DNA from: Arthrobacter sp. FW306-07-I
GTDB lineage: Bacteria > Actinomycetota > Actinomycetes > Actinomycetales > Micrococcaceae
NCBI RefSeq assembly: GCF_021800405.1
Contig: NZ_CP084550.1
Location: forward strand, 1,240,001-1,304,000
Reading direction: 5' to 3'
DNA: 64,000 bases
Both the position numbers and the translations under genes were made by a program. Position 1 is the first letter of the stretch; each line of letters starts with the position of its first letter. Positions 55,316 to 63,343 of this stretch are shown here, piece by piece. The notes below the pieces were generated by a model. That model was given only the letters and a program-made list of their open reading frames with translations. It was not told the DNA's origin and made no database searches.

Positions 55316-56923
55316 TTAGACAGCGTCAGCGGTCAAGGCGTCCGCGTACTGCAGCGCAATCCACAGCTCGGCCCGCACCTGTGCCTGGTTCAGGTCCATC
55401 TGCAGCAGCTCACCAAGGAGGCCGATCTGGCGCCGCACGCTGTTCCGGTGCAGCCCCAGCCGCTTGGCCGACCCGTCCCAGCTGCCGTTTTCGCTGAGCC
55501 ACCCCTGCAAGACGGCCAGCAGCGGGTCCCGCCGGTCCGGTTCCAGCGCCAGGACCGGCCGCAGCAGCCTTTCGGCCAGCAGGGTCCCTGCGTCACGGCC
55601 CAGCAGCCCGGTAACGGACCAGGACACTTCATCGGCGCGTACACTGGTCCCGCTTCTCTGGACCTGGCTGCGCAGCGAGGTGGCGCGCTGGTACGCCGCC
55701 GGTAGGGCGGTGAGCTCAGTGGGTTCGCCGATCACCAGGCGCCACCCGAGCTTCTCCACATCCGCAAGCAATGCATCATCAACCTTGAGCCGGGTCACGG
55801 CCGCAAATCCGTAGTCCGTGATCTCCACCAGCTTGGTGTCGAACATCCGCCGCCACTGCAGGAGTTCCCGCACGGGACTGTCGCCGGCCGGCCATTCGGG
55901 CGCTTCCACCTTGATGCCCTGCACCACGCGCATCGGTGCGGAGCGCGTGGAGGACAGGCTTTGGGCCAGCAGGTCCTTGAGTCCGTTCAGGTGCTTGGTG
56001 CCGCCCGTGGTGAGGCTTTCGGGATGCAGCAGGACGGCGGTGGCCAGCTGGCTGGGAGCCAGCGACCCGCTGGTGCGCTGCCGTACCAGCAGCTCGAGCA
56101 GTCCGACGGCGGACTGGACCACGTTGTTCTGCGCGGGCGTCAGCGGAACGTCGGAGCCGAGGATCAGTGCGCCCAGGTTGGCGTCCTTGGTGCTGCGGAG
56201 GGGGTGGCCCACCACCAGGGCAGAGCCCGGCTGGTCGAATCCGTCCATTTCCACCCGCGGGCCGCGGCCGGACAGCAGCCGTTCCAGCATCGGTTCCAAC
56301 AGGGAAAGGTCGACGGCGGTGCTGCCGCCGGCGCCGGTGCCGCGGGCCCGGACCCTGCCGTCCGCCCCCACCATGACCGCCCACACGGGCACCCGCTGGA
56401 CCAAGGCGGCCAGCAGTTCGTGTTCGGGCTTGGGGGAGAGGACGGCCCGCATGAGCTGCCGGTTGGTCTCTGCCAGCTGCCGGAAAACCCTGGCATTGTC
56501 AGTTTCCAGGAGCTGCGAGAATTCGAGGCCGATGGCAGCGAACGGCAGCGACTCCGGCACCTCGAACAAGGTGAGGTTGTGCCTGCGGCAGGCGTCCACC
56601 ACCACGTCGGGGGCGGCGTCGAAGTAGGGCCTGATGCCGAAGCCGAGGGCGGCCACCTTTGCCTCCACCAGCCGCCGGACGTAGGCATCCACCTTCGCGG
56701 GGGAGCCACCCTCGCCGAGGAAGGGCAGGCCGGCGGTGAGCAGGAACTCGCCCTCGGGAAGGTAGGGCGTGGGGTCCTCCAGCTCGCTGGGCTCCACCCA
56801 CCGCAGCAGCTGCCCGCCACTGCCGCCGTCGTGAAGCGTCTTCAGTACCGGCGGCAGCTGGTCAAGGAACTGCTGGAGGGTGACGAAGCTCAGCCGCCCG
56901 GTTGCGGCGGGCTCAGCCGGCAT
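55316..56923 (-). CDS. PucR-family transcriptional regulator
   Basis: A 535-residue regulator. Residues 10-130 match the N-terminal PucR domain (LLRWVEPSELEDPTPYLPEGEFLLTAG), the middle part resembles a GGDEF-like fold, and the C-terminus is an HTH_30 domain (LGLHRNSVRRQIGLL, about residues 490-520). PucR proteins control nitrogen-compound catabolism. It begins inside the 3' end of the alanine racemase gene (11-bp overlap) and is therefore coupled to it. It is the likely regulator of the hydrolase, permease and oxidase genes around it. Confidence 0.9.
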   Translation of the reverse strand: MPAEPAATGRLSFVTLQQFLDQLPPVLKTLHDGGSGGQLLRWVEPSELEDPTPYLPEGEFLLTAGLPFLGEGGSPAKVDAYVRRLVEAKVAALGFGIRPYFDAAPDVVVDACRRHNLTLFEVPESLPFAAIGLEFSQLLETDNARVFRQLAETNRQLMRAVLSPKPEHELLAALVQRVPVWAVMVGADGRVRARGTGAGGSTAVDLSLLEPMLERLLSGRGPRVEMDGFDQPGSALVVGHPLRSTKDANLGALILGSDVPLTPAQNNVVQSAVGLLELLVRQRTSGSLAPSQLATAVLLHPESLTTGGTKHLNGLKDLLAQSLSSTRSAPMRVVQGIKVEAPEWPAGDSPVRELLQWRRMFDTKLVEITDYGFAAVTRLKVDDALLADVEKLGWRLVIGEPTELTALPAAYQRATSLRSQVQRSGTSVRADEVSWSVTGLLGRDAGTLLAERLLRPVLALEPDRRDPLLAVLQGWLSENGSWDGSAKRLGLHRNSVRRQIGLLGELLQMDLNQAQVRAELWIALQYADALTADAV

Positions 56924-58148
56924 GGCCGACGCCGGCGGGATCCGGCTCCTGGTAGTCGGGGCACTCGTGGGCGGCCGCCCCCGCATAGGAGCGCGGCAGG
57001 CGCGGTGCGATCCGGTTGATGATTTCGTCCCCATGGCTGCCAATGGCGGCACCCCAGTCGTCGGCGCTGGCGGCACCGGACGCGGGGTCGCCAAACAATA
57101 CAGCGGTATCACCCACCTCAAAGCCGGTGCGGTCCGGCCCCAGGTCCACCATGAACTGGTCCATGCACACCTTGCCGATCACGGGCACCCGGCGGCCCCC
57201 GACGCTCACCACCGGGCGGCCGCTGATGCCTTTTGGAATACCGTCCGCGTAACCCAGGGGAATCAGGCCCAGGTAGCGCGCCTCATGCGTGATGGCCTGG
57301 TGTTCGTAACTGATCCCGGTGCCGGCCGGAACCTTCTTGATCATCACCAGCGGAGCGGTCACGCTGAGCGCGGGACGCAACCCGAAGTCCGCGGGAGCCA
57401 GGTAGTCGGCAGGGGCCAGGCCGTAGATGGCCAGCCCGGCGCGCACCATGTCGAAATGGAATCCGGGGCGGTCAAGGATGTTGGCCGAACTGGACACGTG
57501 CCGGAGTTCAGGGTCAAGTCCGGCGACTTTCGCCAGCCGGACTGCTTCCTCGAATTCCGCTACTGCGGCACTGTTCCCGGGATGGGCTGGGACATCCGCC
57601 CACGCCAGGTGGGTCCAGATGCCGCGCACCCGCAGGGCACCGTCGAGTTCGGCCCGGCGGGCCCGGGCAACCAGCCCGGCCCAGTCCTCCATGCGGGCGC
57701 CACCCCGGCTAAGTCCGCTGTCGAGTTCAAGATGTACGACGCCGGGGCGTCCCAGCCGCTGTGCGGCGGCTGCCAGCACCTCCAGTTGGGAGACGCTGCC
57801 AAGGGACAGATCGACGTCGTTTTCGAGGGCCTCGGTGATGGCCTCACTCGTCTGGGATGCCAGATAGAGCCAGGAAAGGATCGGCGCGGTGATGCCCGCC
57901 CTGCGGAGTGTGATGGCTTCAGCGAGCTGTGCCGTGCCCAGCCAGTCTGCGCCGGCCGCGACCGCGGCCTTGGCCACTTCAACCAGGCCGTGGCCGTAGC
58001 CGTTCCCCTTGACCACAGCCATGAAAAAGGGTGCCGCGCTGCGTTCTCTCAAGACCCGGACATTGTCTGAAATGGCGGACAGGTCGACGTTGACCTGCCC
58101 GGACAGCACCGCCGGCGCGGACTGTTCGGTGTGTGCATTAAGTCTCAT
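56913..58148 (-). CDS. alr: Alanine racemase
   Basis: A 411-residue PLP enzyme. The PLP lysine lies in AVVKGNGYGHG (Lys47), HLELDSGLSRGG follows in the barrel, and the C-terminal beta domain has the catalytic Tyr region and KVCMDQFMVDLG. It converts L- and D-alanine, supplying D-Ala for peptidoglycan. The extended C-terminus (about 20 residues) is not part of the fold. Its location in an amino-acid catabolic group, coupled to PucR, raises the possibility of a role in D-amino-acid use rather than (or besides) the wall. Confidence 0.93.
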   Translation of the reverse strand: MRLNAHTEQSAPAVLSGQVNVDLSAISDNVRVLRERSAAPFFMAVVKGNGYGHGLVEVAKAAVAAGADWLGTAQLAEAITLRRAGITAPILSWLYLASQTSEAITEALENDVDLSLGSVSQLEVLAAAAQRLGRPGVVHLELDSGLSRGGARMEDWAGLVARARRAELDGALRVRGIWTHLAWADVPAHPGNSAAVAEFEEAVRLAKVAGLDPELRHVSSSANILDRPGFHFDMVRAGLAIYGLAPADYLAPADFGLRPALSVTAPLVMIKKVPAGTGISYEHQAITHEARYLGLIPLGYADGIPKGISGRPVVSVGGRRVPVIGKVCMDQFMVDLGPDRTGFEVGDTAVLFGDPASGAASADDWGAAIGSHGDEIINRIAPRLPRSYAGAAAHECPDYQEPDPAGVGHAG

Positions 58149-58247
58149 GGTGGATCACTATAAGTCATTTTGCACCGGGTTGAGAGTTGCCTCACATGCC
58201 AACCTTGGGGAGGGGAAACCGAAAACTACTCTGAAGGGACGTCAACG

Positions 58248-59774
58248 GTGACTGTGCCTGTAACCACCGAAAAAACCTTTGCGCCGCGCGTCGGACGGCC
58301 CGGCCTCCGGGCCCAACTGCTGCGCCGTAAACCGATCGGCCAGATGATCAGCGAAGCCGGAAGCGGCGGGGGCGGCGGCGGGCTGGTGCGCAGCTTCGGC
58401 GTCCTCCAGCTCACCATGATCAGCGTAGGTGCCACCCTGGGGACCGGCATCCTGGTGATCCTCGGGGAATCCGTGCCGCTGGCCGGCCCGGCCATCTGGA
58501 TCTCCTTCGTCATCGCGGGCCTGGCCGCCCTGCTCTCCGCCGTCTCCTACGCTGAAATGGCCGGGCTGGTTCCGGTGGCCGGCTCAAGCTACTCCTACTC
58601 CTACGCCACCATGGGCGAGGGCATGGCGTGGATCTGTGGCTGGTGCCTCGTCCTTGAATACGCCGTCTCCGTGGCAGCAGTAGCTGTGGGCGCCGGGCAG
58701 TATGTTAGCGAGGCGCTGGCCGCCTTCGGGCAGGTCCTTCCCGATGCCATGTCCCAGCCCCCGGGTGACGGCGGGGTGGTGAACATTCCCGCGGTGGCCA
58801 TCGTAGTGCTGGCCATGGTCCTGCTGGTGCGCGGTGCACGGGAAAGCGCCTGGATCAACACCGCCATCGTCATCATCAAGGTGGGCATCCTGCTGTTCTT
58901 CTGCGCCGTTGCCTTCACCGCGTTCAACGCCGGAAACTTCGAGCCGCTGATGCCCATGGGTGCCGCCGGCGTCTCAGCCGCAGCTTCGCGGGTGTTCTTT
59001 TCCTACATTGGCTTTGATGCGGCCTCCACCGCCGGTGAAGAAGCCAGGAACCCCAAACGCGACCTTCCCCGCGCCATCCTGCTGTCCATGGTGATCGTCA
59101 CCAGCATCTACGTCCTGGTGGCCGTCGCCGCCATCGGTGCCCGGCCCTGGGGCTGGTTCGACGGCACCGAGGCCGCCCTGGTCCAGATCCTGGAGGAGAC
59201 CACCAACCAGCCCTGGATCGCCCTGCTCTTTTCCGTCGGTGCCGTCCTGGCCATCGCCAGCATCGTGCTCACCGTCCTCTACGGGCAGACCCGCATCCTG
59301 TTGTCCATGTCGCGGGACGGGCTGGTGCCCAAGATCTTCGGACGCGTCTCTCCCCGCACCGGCACCCCGGCCGCCGGCACCCTCATCGTGGGCACCGCCG
59401 TTGCGCTCACCGCAGGGCTGGTGCCGCTCGGCGCCCTGGCGGACGCCACCAGCATCGGCACCCTGTTCGCATTCGCGCTGGTCAACGTGGCCGTCATCTA
59501 CCTGCGCCGCCACCGCCCTGACCTGAAGCGCAGCTTCCGGGTGCCGCTCTACCCCATGACCCCCGTGCTGGGCACGCTGATGTGCGCCTACCTCATGGCC
59601 AACCTCGGTGCCGAGACCTGGCTGGTCTTCGGTGCCTGGATGCTCGTGGGCATTGCCATCTACTTCGGCTATGGACGCCGGAACTCGAAGGTAGCGGCTC
59701 TCAGCGAGCTCGACTACCGTGAACTGACCGCCAAGGCCCCCAGCCAGGAACCTGTGAAAGCAGCACACTCATGA
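58248..59774 (+). CDS. APC-superfamily amino acid permease
   Basis: A 508-residue permease with twelve helices. The first helix carries MISVGATLGTGILVILGESVPLAGPAIW, the Gly-rich unwound segment used by APC transporters for substrate binding. Later SYAEMAGLVPVAGSSYSYSY, FSYIGFDAASTAGEEARNPKRDLPRAI and the C-terminal half follow the cationic-amino-acid-transporter-like subgroup. The GTG start has AAGGGA upstream. Its stop overlaps the next ATG as ATGA, so permease and oxidase are co-translated. Lysine, arginine or an aromatic amino acid are plausible substrates. Confidence 0.92.
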   Translation: MTVPVTTEKTFAPRVGRPGLRAQLLRRKPIGQMISEAGSGGGGGGLVRSFGVLQLTMISVGATLGTGILVILGESVPLAGPAIWISFVIAGLAALLSAVSYAEMAGLVPVAGSSYSYSYATMGEGMAWICGWCLVLEYAVSVAAVAVGAGQYVSEALAAFGQVLPDAMSQPPGDGGVVNIPAVAIVVLAMVLLVRGARESAWINTAIVIIKVGILLFFCAVAFTAFNAGNFEPLMPMGAAGVSAAASRVFFSYIGFDAASTAGEEARNPKRDLPRAILLSMVIVTSIYVLVAVAAIGARPWGWFDGTEAALVQILEETTNQPWIALLFSVGAVLAIASIVLTVLYGQTRILLSMSRDGLVPKIFGRVSPRTGTPAAGTLIVGTAVALTAGLVPLGALADATSIGTLFAFALVNVAVIYLRRHRPDLKRSFRVPLYPMTPVLGTLMCAYLMANLGAETWLVFGAWMLVGIAIYFGYGRRNSKVAALSELDYRELTAKAPSQEPVKAAHS

Positions 59775-61507
59775 CCATCGCCACCGAACTGCCCGCCTTC
59801 GACCCCTCCAGCACATCCACGCCGCCGGCGGATGCAGCCGGACGCGGCGCTGCGGGACAGGCAGCGCCCATCACCATGCTGAACCCCGATTTCCCGTTCA
59901 GCTACGACCACTACCTGGCCCACCCGGACGGGCTGGGCTCGGTTCCGCGGGAGCTGGACGGCACGGAGGTGGCCGTCATCGGCGCCGGCCTCTCCGGGCT
60001 GGTGACCGCCTATGAACTCATGAAACTCGGCCTGCGGCCCGTGGTCTATGAAGCGGACCAGATCGGCGGAAGGCTCCGCACAGCGGCTTTCCCGGCAGCG
60101 CCCGGAGTGGTGGCGGACCTGGGCGGCATGCGGTTCCCGGTCTCTGGCAGGGCCTTCTACCACTACGTGGACCTGCTGGGCCTGGAGACCCAGGACTTCC
60201 CCAACCCCCTTGCCGAGGCCACCTCCAGCACCGTGATCGAGCTGGCCGGCAAAAAGTACTACGCGGAAAAGTCCGGCGACCTGCCACCTTTCTTCCGCGA
60301 GGTGGCCGACGCCTGGAAGGCCGCGGTCAACGACGGCGCCAAGTTCGTGGAGATGCAGGAGGCCATCAAGGCGCGCGACATGGCCCGCATCAAGGAACTG
60401 TGGAACGAACTGCTCCCGCTCATGGACGAGCAGACCTTCTACGGCTTCATCGCCGCCAGTGAATCCTTTAAGAAGGCAGGGTTCGCACACCGGGAAGCCT
60501 TCGGCCAGGTGGGTTTCGGCACCGGCGGCTGGGACACCGACTTCCCCAACTCCATCCTCGAGATCCTCCGCGTGGTGTACACGGACGCGGACGACCAGCA
60601 CCGGCTCATCCGCGGGGGAGCGCAACGGCTCCCCGAGGCACTGTGGCAGCACGCGCCGTCGGACCTGGTGCACTGGCCCGCCGGCACCTCCTTGGCCTCG
60701 CTGCACTCCGGTTCGCCCCGCGGCGCCGTGGGGAAGATCAGCCGGGACCCGGACGGCAATCTGCGCGTCCGCGAACGGTGGGGCCGCGAGGCCAGCTACC
60801 CGGCTGTGGTCACCACCTGCCAGTCATGGCTGCTGTCCACCCGGATCCACACCGAGGAGGCACTGTTCCCGGCCGAACTGTGGACCGCCATGGAGAAATC
60901 GCACTACATGCAGTCCTCGAAGACGTTTGTGATGGTGGACCGGCCGTTCTGGAAGGACACCGACCCCGAAACCGGCAATGAGGTCCTGTCCATGACCCTG
61001 ACCGACCGGCTGAACCGCGCCACGTACCTGCTGGACAACGGTCCGGACCAGCCGGCCGTGATCCTGCTGTCCTACACGTGGAACGACGACGCCCTGAAGT
61101 GGCTGGCCCTGGACGCGGACGAACGCGTGGAGCTGATGCTGCACTCCCTCGAGCAGATCTATCCGGGCGTGGACATCGCCGGGCACATCGTGGGCCAGCC
61201 GATCACCGTGTCCTGGGAGGCGGACCCCAACTTCATGGGCGCCTTCAAGGCCAACCTGCCCGGGCACTACCGCTACCAGCAGCGGCTGTTCACGCACTTC
61301 AAGCAGGACAAGCTGCCCGAATCCCAGCGCGGCATCTTCCTTGCCGGCGACGACGTCTCCTTCACCGCCGGCTGGGCTGAAGGTGCCGTGACCACCGGAT
61401 TGAACGCCGTGTGGGGCGTGGTGAAGCACCTGGGCGGGTCATCCGCGCAGGGCAACCCGGGTCCGGGCGACCTGCTGGACGAGTTCGGTCCGATCAGCCT
61501 GGATTAA
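59771..61507 (+). CDS. Flavin amine oxidase family, probable amino-acid 2-monooxygenase/oxidase
   Basis: A 578-residue FAD enzyme. The FAD-binding motif is VIGAGLSGLVTAYELMKLG with the ribose-binding YEADQIGGRLRT. Next comes ADLGGMRFP, then LGLETQDFPNP, and near the C-terminus FLAGDDVSFTAGWAEGAVTTGLNAV, the FAD end motif. The MRFP segment and overall layout resemble tryptophan/lysine 2-monooxygenases more than classic monoamine oxidases. Those enzymes oxidatively decarboxylate an amino acid to an amide. Start codon overlaps the permease stop (ATGA). An L-amino acid oxidase or putrescine oxidase are alternatives. Confidence 0.85.
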   Translation: MTIATELPAFDPSSTSTPPADAAGRGAAGQAAPITMLNPDFPFSYDHYLAHPDGLGSVPRELDGTEVAVIGAGLSGLVTAYELMKLGLRPVVYEADQIGGRLRTAAFPAAPGVVADLGGMRFPVSGRAFYHYVDLLGLETQDFPNPLAEATSSTVIELAGKKYYAEKSGDLPPFFREVADAWKAAVNDGAKFVEMQEAIKARDMARIKELWNELLPLMDEQTFYGFIAASESFKKAGFAHREAFGQVGFGTGGWDTDFPNSILEILRVVYTDADDQHRLIRGGAQRLPEALWQHAPSDLVHWPAGTSLASLHSGSPRGAVGKISRDPDGNLRVRERWGREASYPAVVTTCQSWLLSTRIHTEEALFPAELWTAMEKSHYMQSSKTFVMVDRPFWKDTDPETGNEVLSMTLTDRLNRATYLLDNGPDQPAVILLSYTWNDDALKWLALDADERVELMLHSLEQIYPGVDIAGHIVGQPITVSWEADPNFMGAFKANLPGHYRYQQRLFTHFKQDKLPESQRGIFLAGDDVSFTAGWAEGAVTTGLNAVWGVVKHLGGSSAQGNPGPGDLLDEFGPISLD

Positions 61508-61526
61508 CCGATCAGCCTGGACTAGC

Positions 61527-61574
61527 GTGGGCCCACGCCCGCCGGGTTCCCTGGCCGAGCTTGCGAGGTTAGGG
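61527..61574 (-). repeat. GC-rich 50-bp intergenic repeat, copy B
   Basis: The reverse complement matches 32619-32668 closely (CTCGGCCAGGGAACCCGG identical). It includes the palindrome GCGTGGGCCCACGC at its left edge and covers the last codons and stop of the carbonic anhydrase gene. Confidence 0.8.
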
Positions 61575-62096
61575 AGTGGGTGGGGAGAGCTCGCGGTGTT
61601 GCGCCGCGAGCTCCACGTAACGCGTCGCATTGGCGCGGACGCCGTCGAACTCCTCATCGGTGAGTTCGCGGCGCACCTTGGCGGGCACGCCCGCCACCAG
61701 CGAGCGGGGTGGAACCACCGTTCCTTCGAGCACCACGGCGCCGGCCGCCACCAGCGAGCCGGCGCCGATCACTGCGCCGTTGAGGACCGTGGCGCCCATC
61801 CCGATCAGGCAGTCGTCCTCCACGGTGCAGCCATGGACGACGGCGGCGTGCCCCACGCTGACGCGTTCGCCCACCGTGCAGGGGAAGCCAGGGTCGGCGT
61901 GCAGCACCACGTTGTCCTGCAGGTTGCTCCCCGCGCCTACCGAAATGGGGGCGGTGTCGGCACGGACGGAGACGCCGTAGAAGGCGCTGGAGTCCGGGCC
62001 CAGGGTGGCGTTGCCGATGATGGAGGCCGACGGGGCCACGAACGCTGTTTCATGGATGGCCGGGGCGTTGCCGGCGAAAGGGTAAAGAGGAGCCAT
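61569..62096 (-). CDS. Gamma-class carbonic anhydrase family protein
   Basis: A 175-residue left-handed beta-helix protein with hexapeptide repeats (SIIGNATLG, VSVRAD, ISVGAGSNLQDNVVLH). The metal-binding histidines are seen in VVLHAD and SVGHAAVVHGC. It belongs to the YrdA/CaiE group, whose members bind zinc and sometimes lack carbonic anhydrase activity. It stands between repeat copies B and 4, in the same direction as purU. Confidence 0.87.
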   Translation of the reverse strand: MAPLYPFAGNAPAIHETAFVAPSASIIGNATLGPDSSAFYGVSVRADTAPISVGAGSNLQDNVVLHADPGFPCTVGERVSVGHAAVVHGCTVEDDCLIGMGATVLNGAVIGAGSLVAAGAVVLEGTVVPPRSLVAGVPAKVRRELTDEEFDGVRANATRYVELAAQHRELSPPTP

Positions 62097-62122
62097 GGCT
62101 TCACCCTAAGCCACCCCCGCCA

Positions 62123-62188
62123 CCCAACTGACTCGCATTAGTTGTCGTTTTGCGGGTCGAAAACGACAACTAATGCCAGCCAGTTGGG
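62123..62188. repeat. TTGTCGTTTT inverted repeat, copy 4
   Basis: CATTAGTTGTCGTTTT pairs with AAAACGACAACTAATG over an eight-base loop, and the outer CCCAACTG/CAGTTGGG flanks continue the stem with two mismatches, total 66 bp. It lies between purU and the carbonic anhydrase gene. Confidence 0.9.
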
Positions 62189-62206
62189 TAGCTGAGGGGG
62201 AGTGGC

Positions 62207-63067
62207 CTAGTTGAAGACCACCGTGCGGTTGCCGTCCAGCAGCACCCGGTGCTCGGCGTGCCATTGCACGGCCTGGACCAGCGTGCGGCCCTCCACGTCG
62301 CGGCCCATCTGGACGAACTGCTCGGCGGTGCGGGCATGGTCCACCCGGATGACTTCCTGCTCGATGATGGGCCCCTCGTCCAGGGCTGCGGTGACGTAGT
62401 GGGCCGTGGCGCCGATCAGTTTCACGCCGCGCGCGTGCGCCTGGTGGTAGGGCTTGGCGCCCTTGAAGGACGGTAGGAACGAGTGGTGGATGTTGATGGC
62501 CTTGCCCGTGAGGTCGGCGCAGAGTTCATCGGACAGGATCTGCATGTAGCGGGCCAGGACGGTCAGCTCGATGTCGTGCTCGGCGATGAGCGCGCGCAGC
62601 TTGTCCTCCGCCTGCACCTTGGTGTCCTTGGTCACGGGGATGTAGTGGAACGGGATGCCGTAGAACTCGGCCAGCCCGGCCAGGTCCTGGTGGTTCGACA
62701 CGATGGCCGGGATTTCGATGGGAAGCGTGCCGGAACGCTGCTGGAAGAGCAGGTCGTTGAGGCAGTGGGCGGAGGTGCTGCACATCACCAGGGTGCGCAC
62801 TTTGTCGCCCACAGTATCGAGGCTCCACTGCATCGAGAAGGCCTCTGCCACCGGCTCCAGCGCGGCGCGCAGCTCTGACTTGGGGGCGGCCGTGGTCACC
62901 TCCACCCGCATGAAAAAGTTGCCGGTGGTGGGGCTGCCGTACTGCTGTGAATCCATAATGTTGCACCCCGCCACCAGGAGTGCTCCGGCCACCGCGTGGA
63001 CGATTCCGGGACGGTCCGGGCAGGACAGGGTTACTACATACGCTTGGTTCAGCAGCTGTTCATTCAC
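62207..63067 (-). CDS. purU: Formyltetrahydrofolate deformylase
   Basis: A 286-residue enzyme releasing formate from 10-formyl-THF. Residues 8-90 form an ACT domain (YVVTLSCPDRPGIVHAVAGAL). The C-terminal domain is a PurN-type formyltransferase fold with the catalytic NIHHSFLPSFKGAKPY and DEGPIIEQ motifs. The GTG at 63067 places the ACT domain at the N-terminus; the longer frame is rejected. No ribosome site is seen, and TAGGCT ends seven bases upstream, so it may be leaderless. It faces the glyA riboswitch region. Confidence 0.95.
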   Translation of the reverse strand: MNEQLLNQAYVVTLSCPDRPGIVHAVAGALLVAGCNIMDSQQYGSPTTGNFFMRVEVTTAAPKSELRAALEPVAEAFSMQWSLDTVGDKVRTLVMCSTSAHCLNDLLFQQRSGTLPIEIPAIVSNHQDLAGLAEFYGIPFHYIPVTKDTKVQAEDKLRALIAEHDIELTVLARYMQILSDELCADLTGKAINIHHSFLPSFKGAKPYHQAHARGVKLIGATAHYVTAALDEGPIIEQEVIRVDHARTAEQFVQMGRDVEGRTLVQAVQWHAEHRVLLDGNRTVVFN

Positions 63068-63110
63068 GCGTAATAGCCTACCCGCGCCGCGGGCGCCGGT
63101 TTTGGTAGGC

Positions 63111-63195
63111 TGGGACGGTCGCAACTGGCGTTGGGTGGCTAACCACCAGGGAGCGGCAATCACGAAGACCACGGATCGTACGCCTGGGCCGAGGG
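63111..63195 (+). ncRNA. ZTP (pfl) riboswitch upstream of glyA
   Basis: The sequence shows the conserved blocks of the pfl/ZTP motif in order: CAACTGGCG, then AACCACCAGGGAGCG, then a variable linker, then the hallmark CGCCTGGGC (63181-63189). The ligand ZTP (or ZMP) accumulates when 10-formyl-THF is scarce and switches on folate and purine genes. About 150 bases separate it from the glyA start, enough for an expression platform. Position and gene class fit well. Confidence 0.88.
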
Positions 63196-63343
63196 TCATG
63201 TTTTGCCGGAAAGTGGGGTTGCGCCCGCGCCAGCGCAGCAGCGCCATGCCGAGCTTTCACGCCCTGTCATCAACACGGTGCGGAAGCGCGCCAGCCGGTA
63301 GCCTGACCTAAGCAGTGCCCGTATCCCTAGCCAGGAGTTCTTC

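Noticed and set aside
63068..63247. Longer start of purU
   Set aside because: The extra residues would overlap the glyA riboswitch on the other strand and precede the ACT domain, which normally lies at the N-terminus.
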